Assembly: GCF_039538045.1 (NCBI RefSeq)
Contig: NZ_BAABBQ010000001.1
Span: 952,001 to 1,016,000, forward strand
Source: Sphingomonas swuensis
GTDB taxonomy: Bacteria > Pseudomonadota > Alphaproteobacteria > Sphingomonadales > Sphingomonadaceae
Direction of reading: 5' to 3'
DNA length: 64,000 bases
Below the pieces are notes generated by a model. It had not been told where the DNA came from. It worked only from the letters and a program-made list of their open reading frames with translations, and searched no databases. Made by a program: the position numbers and the translations under genes. Of the stretch, positions 1-8,369 are shown piece after piece (within the stretch, counting starts at the first letter, position 1; each line of letters begins with the position of its first letter).

Positions 1-10
1 GAGGTCTGAA

Positions 11-474
11 ATGAGGTCGCTATTGGTTTCGCTGACGCTGCTGAGCGCCTGCGCACAGGTTGATCCTCATTCCTCAGCCACGACAACCGAGACCCGGAGT
101 CATCACGAATGGAGCAAAGCGAGGCGCTCGCTACTTACGTTGCGGCTGGGGTTCGGTCCGGTATCCCGCAGCCGACCTTTCACACGGCGAGGATGGCAGG
201 CAAGCTGACTGTGCAAAATGGCTGTGTCGGGTTGGTCACGGGCTTGACCTTCACGACCTTGGCGTTCTCACAAGGTGAAGCGGCATGGGATAGACAGCGG
301 CGCGCTCTTGTCGTGCGTGGTTCCACCTATGATGTTGGCACATCGTTAGAAGTGGGGGGCTCGAGTTCCGGCGAACCAGCCGTACAAGGGTTATCACCCG
401 ACGTTCCTGAGCGCTGCCGCAGTAATCCCATCTGGTACGTAGCGCCTGGTTCCGTAGGCGCTTCGGTCCAATGA
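11..474 (+). pseudogene. Frameshifted small lipoprotein-like gene (hypothetical)
   Basis: An ATG at 11 with GAGG seven bases upstream opens a typical lipoprotein signal (hydrophobic stretch ending LLSAC), but that frame soon becomes arginine-rich and stops at 208. A second frame, 109-474, carries a more protein-like body with paired Cys and a Gly/Ser-rich stretch (GKLTVQNGC, VGGSSSG, VPERCRSN). It recalls small sphingomonad secreted proteins of unknown function. The simplest reading is one gene with a frameshift between about 60 and 110. A standalone gene starting at 109 is the alternative. No function can be assigned. Confidence 0.35.
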
Positions 475-802
475 TCTCAGGATTGTTGCCCGAGTAAATG
501 TGCAAAAGCTTGCCGAAAGCATCGCCTCGGCACGATGTCGCCATTTTTTGATCTCACGCTCCCAAACCGGACCTTCCGCTCCCGGCCGCTGACCGACGCT
601 CAGGGTAGCCGGACCTCGTGTCCGATGGTGGTGGCAAGCGGACCGGCAGCTTTCGGGTGAGCGATGTCGATAAGCTGCCGTTCGTTCAGGCTGGCCAAGA
701 AGTCGGCTTAGCGCCCCTTGCGGACGTTCTTTGACGTCGCGCGAGCGCCTGAAAGCGGACCCGCGTCTACGTTGACCATGGTCCGGGACCTCATGCTCGC
801 CT
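475..802. other. Gene-free stretch with degenerate repeat sequence
   Basis: No open frame here looks like protein. The stretch contains several copies of short words that recur elsewhere in the left third of the window: GCGGAC near 638, 720 and 755, CTTTCGGGT near 650, and CGTTCGTTCAG near 679. It looks like decayed intergenic repeat rather than a gene. Confidence 0.5.
620..765. repeat. Degenerate GCGGAC/CTTTCGGGT repeat, copy 1
   Basis: This copy contains AAGCGGAC followed by CTTTCGGGTGA, then CCGTTCGTTCAGG, TGCGGACGTTC and GAAAGCGGAC. Related words occur at 11795-11845 and 13795-13910, and scattered words at 7319-7690. The spacing varies, so this is a family resemblance read by eye. Confidence 0.4.
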
Positions 803-1168
803 TCAGTTGATCCGCACGGTCCAGATTGCGATCACGAGGGCGCCAGCACCCGTGGAGACCAACCAGGCGAAGAGGCGCAAGTTGATGCCTTTGGCTGCTG
901 CCACTACATGAGGCTCAAGACGAGCAAGGACTGCGGCCGCACGTCGCTGAGCTGCTATGATCACCAGCACCGCTAGCAGCAGGAAGCCGGTCGCGATCGC
1001 ACGCGGTATCCAGGCTGGCTCCATGGTTGGATACAGCCCCTTGAAGCCTACGCCGATCGCCACGCAGGCGAGGCTTGTGCGCATCCAGCTATCGAAGGTC
1101 CGCTCGTTGGCAAGTATCGTACGATCTTCGGCGAGATTATCCCGGGACAAGTCGTCAGTACGAGGCAT
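803..1168 (-). CDS. DUF202 (YidH-type) small inner-membrane protein
   Basis: A 121-residue protein with a short charged N-terminus (LAEDRTILANERTF, the region DUF202 proteins use before the first helix) and three hydrophobic segments at about 30-48, 56-75 and 98-118. DUF202/YidH proteins are small inner-membrane proteins of unknown biochemical role. The ATG at 1168 lies 10 bases after the stop of the upstream L,D-transpeptidase, so it is probably the last gene of a leftward operon that begins with the MscS channel at 5255. Length and topology fit the family. Confidence 0.8.
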   Translation of the reverse strand: MPRTDDLSRDNLAEDRTILANERTFDSWMRTSLACVAIGVGFKGLYPTMEPAWIPRAIATGFLLLAVLVIIAAQRRAAAVLARLEPHVVAAAKGINLRLFAWLVSTGAGALVIAIWTVRIN

Positions 1169-1178
1169 GGTCCGGGTC

Positions 1179-2093
1179 CTACGTGAAGATGACCACGGTC
1201 CCGGGCTTAACCGCCCCGCCCAACTCGGCCGCGTCCCAGTTGGTCAGGCGCACGCAGCCGTGACTGGCGGTCTTGCCGATCAGCCTGGGGTCAGGAGATC
1301 CGTGTATACCGTAACCATCCTTGGTGAGGTCGATCCATGTTCCGCCGACTGGATTATTCGGACCTGCCGCGATGGTCAGGCGCTGGTCTGGGCCCCAGTC
1401 ACGCCCGGACGGGTCGAAATAGTAGGTCGGGGCCGGCGCGACGGCCCTTACTTCCATGCTGCCATCAGGGGAGGGGAAGCGATCGCTGCCGATGGTGCCG
1501 GGATAACTGGCGAGGAGCTTGCCGTTATCGCTGAAGGCGCGAACTTCGGACCTGCCCTTGTCCACTTCGATCCGAGCCACCTTACTCTCAAGTTCGTCCT
1601 TCCCCGGGCGCACGACTCTGATGGACTCGCCTACAGCGAAGTTGGCACCGAGGTTCAGCCGCTTCAGCAGAGCCTGGCTCATGTGAAACTTCTCAGCCAG
1701 CGCCTCGGCGGCCGACTCAAAGCCGAGATGATCCAGCTTCGCCTGCGCTTCCATGCCGTCAGGCACGTCGACCAGCTTGGAGACATCTTCCTCTGTCACC
1801 CTATAGTCCGTCAGCAGCGGCTCGCTGGAGGAGGCCCGAAGCCTCTTCATGACTTCTGCGTCCAGCATGCCGTCTGCGGGTAGTCCTTCGGCCGTCTCGA
1901 AGGCACGCACTGCGCGGCGCGTGTTGCTGCCTTGCCGCCCGTCGATCACGCCGGGTGAGTGATGGTGGCGGTCGAGCAGGATCTGCGCTTCCAGCACCCA
2001 ATCCGGTGAGGAGGGCTGAGCAGCAGCAGCGGCAGTGGGGGTGCCGGCGACGGCGACAAGCGCCGCGACAGGCAAAGCGAAGTGGAAAGGCAC
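1179..2093 (-). CDS. L,D-transpeptidase (YkuD) with N-terminal peptidoglycan-binding domain
   Basis: Periplasmic enzyme of the YkuD family, which makes 3-3 cross-links in peptidoglycan or attaches proteins to it. Residues 1-25 form a signal peptide (alanine-rich, ending near AAAAAQ). Residues about 30-80 are a PG_binding_1 type domain (ILLDRHH, GVIDGRQG, RAVRAFE). The C-terminal half is the YkuD domain with the catalytic SHGCVR motif preceded by YGIHG. I chose the GTG at 2093 because GGAG sits seven bases upstream on the coding strand; longer in-frame starts would run into the DUF2254 gene. It is followed 10 bases later by DUF202. Cross-linking is the family role; nothing here fixes the substrate. 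Confidence 0.85.
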   Translation of the reverse strand: MPFHFALPVAALVAVAGTPTAAAAAQPSSPDWVLEAQILLDRHHHSPGVIDGRQGSNTRRAVRAFETAEGLPADGMLDAEVMKRLRASSSEPLLTDYRVTEEDVSKLVDVPDGMEAQAKLDHLGFESAAEALAEKFHMSQALLKRLNLGANFAVGESIRVVRPGKDELESKVARIEVDKGRSEVRAFSDNGKLLASYPGTIGSDRFPSPDGSMEVRAVAPAPTYYFDPSGRDWGPDQRLTIAAGPNNPVGGTWIDLTKDGYGIHGSPDPRLIGKTASHGCVRLTNWDAAELGGAVKPGTVVIFT

Positions 2094-2191
2094 CGATAAT
2101 CTCCAAATGGCGAGATGTGGCGCGCTTTGAGCGCGCGACCTGTCTTGAGAACGCCCGGGCGGCGTAACCGTTCTGAGTTGTTGCTTGGAAA

Positions 2192-3544
2192 TCAGGCGCT
2201 TCCGCCAAGCCAGTCCGCTTGCCGAGCATCGATCTGGCCGGCGCCGCGCGACAGCAGGCTCTGCAGCGCCGTTGCGCGCGCCTGCACTTCGCGGCCGTTG
2301 GGCCCGTCGAGCTGCTCCGCCGCCAGTTCGGCAAAGCGGTTCGTTTCCGCGCGGAGTGTGTCGATCTGGTCTGGATGGCGACAAGCGGCAGCGACCTCGC
2401 CCATCACACGAAGCAGGTGCAGGGCGGCGAGGGTGTCGGCGGCGGCATATTGCCGAACCCGGCCAAAGCTTCGATCGACAAAGAAGCGGAAATCGTCGGA
2501 ACTGGTGATCAGCCTGGGAGTGCCTTTCTTGTCCAGGCGGATCGCGCCGGGCAATTCGCGGGTTGCGAACTCCGTTCCGCCGGCGCCAAGCCAGTCAAAA
2601 CAGGTCACCGCCGTCATCGAATCGTTCACGCCGGGCGACAGCGCACGGGCGGCGATCTCGACCAATTCGCTGACCAGGAACATGAGGTCATGTTCCGGGG
2701 TGCGCTTGGCCCCCACGGTGAAGCAGGCTCGCAGTTCATCGCAATGCTCGTCCGTCCAATTCTCCGACGGCGCGATGTCAGCCAGTCCGCGTCCTTCCAT
2801 GACGAAGTCGCCCGGCCGATAGCGGAGGCGGATCAGCACGTCTGCTTTTCGTGCAAGATCGATCAAATCGTCGCCATCCAGCGCCTGGATGTAGCCGGTC
2901 GAATGACTGGTCGTGACCTGGACCTTGCCTGTGAGCTGAGGGGTAGGTGACTGGTTCTCCGCCCCCGCTTCACCGATCAGCTTGGGAAAGCGGATCCGGG
3001 CATCCTCAACCAACTGGCGACCGATCTTCTCGACCACATGGTTGATGTGGATGCTCTGCAGCACGTGGTGAATGAAGTAGATCAGCACGCCGATGGAGCA
3101 GACCGCCAGCAGCATGGCCACGATCACCGAATATTGCGGGACGAAATCTTCTTCGCCGCCGCGGATCGTGCGCAGCACCATCAGGCTGTAGAGGAAGGTG
3201 GCAATGAAGGTACCAAGGGTGATCGTATTGCCGCGATCGCTCATGAAGTTGGTGAGCACGCGCGGACCATATTGGCTCGACGCGTAAGACAGGGCGACGA
3301 TGGTGATGGAGAAGACCACGCCGGCTACCGTCACCATCGATCCTGCGATCGTCGACAACACCTCGCGCGCACCGTCCGAGCGAACCTGCTGATACCAGCC
3401 CAGACCCTCGATCCAGCTGGTGCTGAGACTGGCGTCGACCCAGATCATCAGGGCGCCGAGCAGGATGCCGAGGAGGGCCATGACACTCGGCACGAACCAG
3501 TAGCTCGACCGAACTGCGCTGAGGTGAGCTCGAAGCCGGTTCAT
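2192..3544 (-). CDS. DUF2254 integral membrane protein
   Basis: A 450-residue protein with four N-terminal hydrophobic segments (about 18-38, 62-90, 108-128, 140-162) followed by a soluble domain containing SPGVNDSMTA, a stretch typical of DUF2254. The family is an inner-membrane protein of unknown function, often found near channels and stress genes. Its ATG at 3544 overlaps the stop of the ZIP-like gene in an ATGA arrangement, implying translational coupling. A 98-base gap separates it from the L,D-transpeptidase. Function is not inferable beyond a membrane/envelope role. Confidence 0.85.
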   Translation of the reverse strand: MNRLRAHLSAVRSSYWFVPSVMALLGILLGALMIWVDASLSTSWIEGLGWYQQVRSDGAREVLSTIAGSMVTVAGVVFSITIVALSYASSQYGPRVLTNFMSDRGNTITLGTFIATFLYSLMVLRTIRGGEEDFVPQYSVIVAMLLAVCSIGVLIYFIHHVLQSIHINHVVEKIGRQLVEDARIRFPKLIGEAGAENQSPTPQLTGKVQVTTSHSTGYIQALDGDDLIDLARKADVLIRLRYRPGDFVMEGRGLADIAPSENWTDEHCDELRACFTVGAKRTPEHDLMFLVSELVEIAARALSPGVNDSMTAVTCFDWLGAGGTEFATRELPGAIRLDKKGTPRLITSSDDFRFFVDRSFGRVRQYAAADTLAALHLLRVMGEVAAACRHPDQIDTLRAETNRFAELAAEQLDGPNGREVQARATALQSLLSRGAGQIDARQADWLGGSA

Positions 3545-4287
3545 GCGGTCAGCAGCAGCAGGGCCGCGTAAGCCGTGGCGCCAAGCGCGAAGGCCGAGAA
3601 GCGGCTTTGCCGGTCCTCAGGCAATTCCTCCTTCAGAACGTTCAGGATGACGCCGCCGGCGAGGAAGGCGAACAAGGCGCTGAGCAGCAGGGCAGAAACG
3701 TTCGTGACAAGGCCAAGCAGCAGCCCGGCAAGGGGAGCCGCTGCCAGCACCCACCGACCATAGCGATGATAAGTATCGCCGTGCTGCTGCCTCAGCCCTT
3801 GATCGTTGACGATGAAGTGCAGGCTCATCGCAACGCCGTAAATGATGAGCCCGCGAAGGTCCGTCTCCTCCCGGTGCAGAAGCAGGTAGCCGATCAGCAC
3901 ATTGTAGAGGGCAAAGGCGCCAAGATGCACCCAGAAGACAGCAAGTGGGGTCTGTTGCCCTTCGCCGCCTGACTGCGGCCTGCTCTTGGAGCGTGCAAAG
4001 CGCTCCACGCCGTAGAAGAGACCAAGACCGAAGAGGGCAATCAGGTAGGCATGGCTCTCGATTGCGCCCAGCAACCCTGCGTCACGCGCCCGCTCGCCGA
4101 TCACCTCCTGGTGTTCGGCCAATTCGGGGAGCAGGTGCACGAACACATAGGCGACCGACACGCCGCCCGCCGCCGACAGCCATGCGCTTCGCGGCGTCCT
4201 CGACAGAAAGGTAAGCTTGCCGCCGAAAACATGGACGACCACAAAGGCAGTCACAATCAGCAGGATGAAGAGCGTTGTCGGGTTCAA
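3541..4287 (-). CDS. ZIP-like polytopic membrane protein
   Basis: A 248-residue protein with about seven or eight hydrophobic segments. It has the loop HLLPELAEHQ after the second helix, similar to the region preceding the metal-binding helices of ZIP transporters, and a later helix with an H-x3-N motif (LHFIVND). It resembles ZIP-superfamily proteins but is not a textbook member, so metal transport is inference. The start is TTG at 4287, overlapping the stop of the MscS gene (TTGA); AAGGG lies upstream. It is coupled to DUF2254 downstream by another 4-base overlap. Confidence 0.6.
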   Translation of the reverse strand: MNPTTLFILLIVTAFVVVHVFGGKLTFLSRTPRSAWLSAAGGVSVAYVFVHLLPELAEHQEVIGERARDAGLLGAIESHAYLIALFGLGLFYGVERFARSKSRPQSGGEGQQTPLAVFWVHLGAFALYNVLIGYLLLHREETDLRGLIIYGVAMSLHFIVNDQGLRQQHGDTYHRYGRWVLAAAPLAGLLLGLVTNVSALLLSALFAFLAGGVILNVLKEELPEDRQSRFSAFALGATAYAALLLLTA

Positions 4288-5255
4288 GCCGACAAGCCCT
4301 TCTGCTCGACGGTGAGCACCGGCACCCTGGTGATCTCATAGGTCGCCGATGCAATGCCGATCCCTGCCTGATCGAGCCGATCAAGGATCTCGCGGCTCAT
4401 GGCGTCCTTGATCTCGCGGGTGCCATGATCCGGCGACAGAAAGCGCACTGCCAGCTCCAGCCAATTGTCGGTCAGTCGCCAATACACCTTGGGTGCGACG
4501 TCACCGATGCGAATGCCATAGCGGCGCTCGAGCTGAGCGATGTGGTGCTGAGGGATCTCATTATCCTGCACCGCATGGCGCTGTGCTGCCTCCAGCAGGA
4601 TCGTCTCCGCCGTTGCGCGATCGTCCCGGTAGCTGACCGGCAGGCGGATCTCCTCCCACACGTAGGGAAAATCATAGGTGTAATTGTAGATCGGCTCGTC
4701 GAAGATCTTGTCGTTGCTGACGGTGACGATGCGACCGGTGAACTGGCGCGAATGCACCCACATGGCAGGCTCGGCCGAGTTCACGGGCGGTGGCTGGCCC
4801 ATTTCCAGGATCTTGGTTTGCATAAAGGACAAGGCGATCACGTCGCCGCGCACCCCGCCCATGACGATCCGGTCACCCACATTGAAGGTCTTGCCGCGCA
4901 GGATCACGAAGTAGCCGGCAACGGCGGTGATGACCCGCTGCAGCGCGAACGCGACACCGGCGGTGACGAGGCCCAGCCCGGTGGTCAGGCGAGCGGGATC
5001 GTCGAACCAGATGGAGACAATGCCGAGCACCAGGATGGCGCCGGCGAGGAGCCCGACTGCCTGCCGCGACCAGAAGCGGACCTTGCCTGCGCCGAGGCGC
5101 TCGCCGGGCGTACGCGCAAGCATCCGCCGTACGATTGTCGAAAAGGATAGCACCACCGCCACCAGCGCGATGGTGAGAAGCAGTTTCTTGCCATTCTCCG
5201 GCGTTGCGCCGACCAGCGTGATGCCGAAGAGTTCGAGTGCGTTACCTGCCGTCAA
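4284..5255 (-). CDS. Small-conductance mechanosensitive channel (MscS family)
   Basis: A 323-residue MscS-type channel. Two to three N-terminal hydrophobic segments (about 19-36, 58-78, 85-105) lead into the pore-lining helix TGLGLVTAGVAFALQ, followed by the beta domain (GKTFNVGDRIVMGGVRGDV) and a C-terminal alpha/beta domain. Such channels release solutes on hypo-osmotic shock. The start is TTG at 5255: an AGGAGG lies six bases upstream on the coding strand, and the longer TTG at 5273 would bury that site. It is first in a five-gene leftward run and divergent from the voltage-gated channel at 5362, with about 106 bases between them. Confidence 0.85.
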   Translation of the reverse strand: MTAGNALELFGITLVGATPENGKKLLLTIALVAVVLSFSTIVRRMLARTPGERLGAGKVRFWSRQAVGLLAGAILVLGIVSIWFDDPARLTTGLGLVTAGVAFALQRVITAVAGYFVILRGKTFNVGDRIVMGGVRGDVIALSFMQTKILEMGQPPPVNSAEPAMWVHSRQFTGRIVTVSNDKIFDEPIYNYTYDFPYVWEEIRLPVSYRDDRATAETILLEAAQRHAVQDNEIPQHHIAQLERRYGIRIGDVAPKVYWRLTDNWLELAVRFLSPDHGTREIKDAMSREILDRLDQAGIGIASATYEITRVPVLTVEQKGLSA

Positions 5256-5361
5256 TCGACGCCTCCTCCCCAAGGAGACGGACGAGAGGGTCGGTTTGTT
5301 TCAAACGGAACGGACTGCCGGACGCTCGCTTGAGGTGAGGAAGACTGACCGGGAGATAGAC

Positions 5362-6126
5362 ATGACAGCGACGGCGGAACGGTGGGGCGTTCTCGAAGAG
5401 CTCGATAGGTGGCTTCGCGTACCCATGGCAATCCTGGGACTTGCGTGGCTGCTCCTGGTCCTGACTGAGCTGGTCTGGGGCGAAAGCCAGTTGTTCGAAC
5501 TGGCCGGCACGGTCATCTGGATCATCTTCATCGCCGAGTTCGCGATCCGACTCCTGCTCGCCCCCGACCGATCCACCTTTCTGCGGCGCAACTGGCTCAC
5601 GGCCATGGCGCTGATCGTCCCGGCGCTACGCTTCTTCCGGTCTCTGGCGGTGCTTCGTGCCGCGCGAGCGCTTCGCGGTATCAGGCTGGTGCGGATCGTC
5701 GGCACTGCCAATCGCAGCATGAACGCGCTTCGGGTGACGCTGCGCAGGCGCCGGTTCGGTTACGTGCTGATGCTGACGGCGTTGGTGGTACTGCTTGGAG
5801 CGGCGGGCATGCTGAGCTTCGAGCCGGCAGCCGACGGGGAAGGCGGGTTTACCTCATACGGGCATGCTCTGTGGTGGACTGCTATGCTGGTGACCAGCAT
5901 CGGCTCCGATTTCTGGCCGCTGACGAGCGAGGGCCGCATTCTGGCCTTGCTCCTGTCCATCTACGGACTGGCGGTCTTCGGTTACATCACCGCTAGCTTT
6001 GCGAGCTTCTTTGTCGGTCGCGATGCGGCGGAGCCCGATGCGCCGGTTGCGGGCACTGCGGAGATCCAGCGCCTAGTCGAGGAGGTGCGCGAACTTCGGC
6101 TCCAGCTTGCCCGGTCCGACAGCTAG
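5362..6126 (+). CDS. Voltage-gated ion channel with atypical selectivity filter
   Basis: A 254-residue six-helix channel subunit. An S4-like helix with arginines at regular spacing lies at about 90-111 (FFRSLAVLRAARALRGIR). The pore helix is HALWWTAMLVTS and the filter region reads TSIGSD (178-183), where classical potassium channels have TVGYGD. The C-terminus is a short coiled coil (IQRLVEEVRELRLQL). The ATG at 5362 has GGGAG at -11. A cation channel is certain in outline; potassium selectivity is doubtful because of the filter. It pairs divergently with MscS and may share an osmotic or envelope-stress theme. Confidence 0.8.
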   Translation: MTATAERWGVLEELDRWLRVPMAILGLAWLLLVLTELVWGESQLFELAGTVIWIIFIAEFAIRLLLAPDRSTFLRRNWLTAMALIVPALRFFRSLAVLRAARALRGIRLVRIVGTANRSMNALRVTLRRRRFGYVLMLTALVVLLGAAGMLSFEPAADGEGGFTSYGHALWWTAMLVTSIGSDFWPLTSEGRILALLLSIYGLAVFGYITASFASFFVGRDAAEPDAPVAGTAEIQRLVEEVRELRLQLARSDS

Positions 6127-6215
6127 GCGCCGTGGACTCCCTCGAGCAGCTCCGGGCCGTCTTCTTGCTTGGTCAGCCGCACATGGCCAACTACTTCTTC
6201 AGTGCTTCGGACAGC

Positions 6216-7226
6216 CTAAGCTTCGGTGGCTTCTATTCGCTCTCTGGGTGCACAGAACAGCGCCTTCAGTCCATCCTCGGAGAGCCTGAGTCTGATTGTC
6301 CCTCCCAAGCCCTGCCAGACGCGCCTCATCAACTCCGTACCGAAGCCACGCCGATTTGGTTCAACCACACGCGGGCCGTCCATCTCGGCCCACCTCAGCT
6401 CGAAATTGCCTTTAGCGTCGATCTGCCACCGTAGTCGCACACTGCCCTTGTCGGTAGAGAGCGAGCCGTACTTGATAGCGTTGGTGGCAAGTTCGTGAAG
6501 GGTCAACGCCAATGCAACGGCAACCGAGGGCTCGATATTCAAAGCAGGTCCCTCCGCTCCGATGCGCTCGGCGGTACCCTCGAAGGGTTGCAAGGAGCGC
6601 TGGACGACCACGTCGACGCGAGGGGTCACCCAAGCCTCCTCGGCGAGGAGCTTATTAGCGTCGGTCAGTGCAGTCAGCCGTGAGTTCAAGGATTTCAGAG
6701 CACTGCTTGGAGCCACACCCCTGAGCGATCGATGGGTAATCGCTTGAACCAGCGCCAAAGTATTCTTGACGCGATGATTGAGCTCTCTTCGTAGGAGCTC
6801 ATTCTGCTCCTCGATAAACCTCCGCTCAGTCTCATCACGAACGATTAGCAGCCCACCGATTATCTCGCTTTCGCGCTCGATAGCACTGTTGGTACAAGTC
6901 ACTGCCACGGCTCTGCCGTCGCGCCGGTAGAAGACGTCATCGTGCAGCCGCAGCGACTGGCCTGATGCGAACACCGCGTTGAGGGGACAATCGAAGATAG
7001 GGTAAGGCGATCCGTCTGGCCGCTTGCCATGGATCAGGTTGTGTAGGCGATGGCCGGACAACTCGGATTGAGACCACCCGAACATCTCTTCAGCGGCCTT
7101 ATTCGCGAACGTTGCGCGTCCTTCTCGATCGAGCACAAAAACCGCGTCAATCGCGTTCTCTGCGACGGCTCTAAAAACAATGTCCCGCGTGAACCCGTCT
7201 TCCTCTATCGTTCGATCGATCTGCAT
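6216..7226 (-). CDS. PAS-domain HWE-family sensor histidine kinase
   Basis: A 336-residue soluble kinase. A PAS domain spans about 15-135 (AENAIDAVFVLDREG, ANKAAEEMFGW, RDGRAVAVTCT). The HWE phosphoacceptor block follows with H151 in RELNHRVKNTLALVQ. The ATP-binding region has HELATNAIKYG and the W-x-E signature (RWAEMDG) that names the family. No membrane segment is present, so it senses a cytoplasmic cue. The ATG at 7226 has a strong GGGGGCGG upstream; the GTG at 7265 lacks one. No response regulator is adjacent, so its partner is encoded elsewhere or may be one of the regulators at 8.4 or 11.1 kb. Confidence 0.85.
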   Translation of the reverse strand: MQIDRTIEEDGFTRDIVFRAVAENAIDAVFVLDREGRATFANKAAEEMFGWSQSELSGHRLHNLIHGKRPDGSPYPIFDCPLNAVFASGQSLRLHDDVFYRRDGRAVAVTCTNSAIERESEIIGGLLIVRDETERRFIEEQNELLRRELNHRVKNTLALVQAITHRSLRGVAPSSALKSLNSRLTALTDANKLLAEEAWVTPRVDVVVQRSLQPFEGTAERIGAEGPALNIEPSVAVALALTLHELATNAIKYGSLSTDKGSVRLRWQIDAKGNFELRWAEMDGPRVVEPNRRGFGTELMRRVWQGLGGTIRLRLSEDGLKALFCAPRERIEATEA

Positions 7227-7703
7227 AACCGCCCCCGACGAAACAAGCTTCGGAAAACCTTTCACAAATTCAACAATGAGTCACGCTATCTTGCAGCAGG
7301 GAAGACGACGAGGGCGCACTAGCGTTCGTTCGAAGCGTCGCTATTCTCATTAGAAAGCAGCAGGCAAAACATATGGAGCGGCGTTGCGACCCTTGCGCAT
7401 CCGTGTTCGAAAGACGAGCGTTCGTTGACCAGCGGTTCTCTCATTGCTTGATGAGTGACCCATAAAGCGTCACCGATGCGCAAGCTATCCGCAAGATCGT
7501 AATCATGACGACAGGGGTGTGTGCGACACTGCACGACATGGTTACAACAAGCCCGCTGCCCAGAAGATCGTGAGACTGAGTTGCGCAGACGAGGTGATGG
7601 CGATCGGTTCACAGCTTTTGCAGCGTAAGGGTTGGAAGCGGGTAGCGGTGCCATGCCTGAGCTAGCGTCCGCTTTCGGCCAAGCGCTGCCGATTGCCGGT
7701 GAG
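7227..7703. other. Gene-free stretch between the HWE kinase and DUF1971 gene
   Basis: No convincing gene. Frames across it are serine/arginine-rich and look like antisense shadows. It contains scattered words of the left-arm repeat (GCGTTCGTTCG near 7321, GCGTTCGTTG near 7420, GTCCGCTTTCGGCC near 7667). Promoter elements for the kinase presumably lie near 7230-7320 but none stands out. Confidence 0.5.
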
Positions 7704-7988
7704 TCACCGGTAGAACTCAACCCAGAACTGGACGGGACCGGTAGGCTCGACCCGGTGGACGATGGTGGGCTCGACGACACCGGGCGCGCTCCCGGCGATG
7801 AGGTCTCGACATGAGGCAGGACGGCGCGCGTCCGTGACAAAGTAGCGGAGTCGACCCTCCTCGACATGGATCAGGCCCCAGGTGCCTTCCTTGGTCGAAT
7901 GGTCCTTCAGCAGGCCGGCAGGAACCGTTGCTCCGGTGAACAGCGGCGTGCGCTTGTAGGGCTCGAGCCCAGGCGGAAGCTCCTTCAT
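7704..7988 (-). CDS. DUF1971 (TehB N-terminal-like) cupin-fold protein
   Basis: A 94-residue protein matching DUF1971: starts LPPGLEPYKRTPLFT, then VPAGLLKDHSTKEGTWG, and ends GVVEPTIVHRVEPTGPV. The domain is a small beta-barrel found alone or fused to the N-terminus of the tellurite-resistance methyltransferase TehB. Its biochemical role is not settled. Its ATG at 7988 overlaps the stop of the truncated haemoglobin (ATGA), and it closes the four-gene leftward operon that begins with the alternative oxidase. Operon position suggests a part in oxygen, nitric oxide or redox stress; that is inference. Confidence 0.8.
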   Translation of the reverse strand: MKELPPGLEPYKRTPLFTGATVPAGLLKDHSTKEGTWGLIHVEEGRLRYFVTDARRPASCRDLIAGSAPGVVEPTIVHRVEPTGPVQFWVEFYR

Positions 7989-8368
7989 GCCGCCTTCCGG
8001 TCACGAAAGAACTGGATGCCGAGCTGCAGGCTTTCGGCGATCCGCGCCGCGCGGTCCTGAAAGGCAGCAGCAGCCTCTGCGGACAGCAGTTCGCGGCTGG
8101 TCTCTGCCCAGATCGCCAGCCAGCGGGTGAAGGCTTCCTTGCTCATCTGCTGCTCGTGCCGAACGTGAGCGGCCACCGGCTGCCCCTTGTAGCGGCCGCT
8201 GGTCAGCATCACCGAAGACCAGAAGTCCTGCAATTTCGCGAGATGGTGCGGCCAGTCCTTGATCGCACCGTCGAAGATGGGACCAAGCAGGTCATCCCGC
8301 CGGATCCGCTCGTAGAATGTGGGCACGAGACGGGCGATGTCTTCCTCGGTTACGGCGTGATCGGTCAT
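7985..8368 (-). CDS. Group III truncated haemoglobin
   Basis: A 127-residue globin of the group III truncated class. Typical features are FYERIRRDDLLGPIF near the B/C helices, the W of LQDFWSSVML, and the stretch GQPVAAHVRHEQ; the His of HVRHEQ or AAHV is the likely proximal haem ligand region. The ATG at 8368 begins one base past the stop of the receiver gene; an ATG further upstream inside that gene is also in frame. Group III globins bind O2 and NO and often accompany microaerobic respiration genes, which agrees with the alternative oxidase and FixLJ beside it. Confidence 0.85.
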   Translation of the reverse strand: MTDHAVTEEDIARLVPTFYERIRRDDLLGPIFDGAIKDWPHHLAKLQDFWSSVMLTSGRYKGQPVAAHVRHEQQMSKEAFTRWLAIWAETSRELLSAEAAAAFQDRAARIAESLQLGIQFFRDRKAA

Positions 8369-8369
8369 G

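Noticed and set aside
7319-7867. A leftward 182-codon frame after the DUF1971 gene
   Set aside because: Ser/Pro/Arg-rich, overlaps the clear DUF1971 frame in a different phase and has no recognisable domain.
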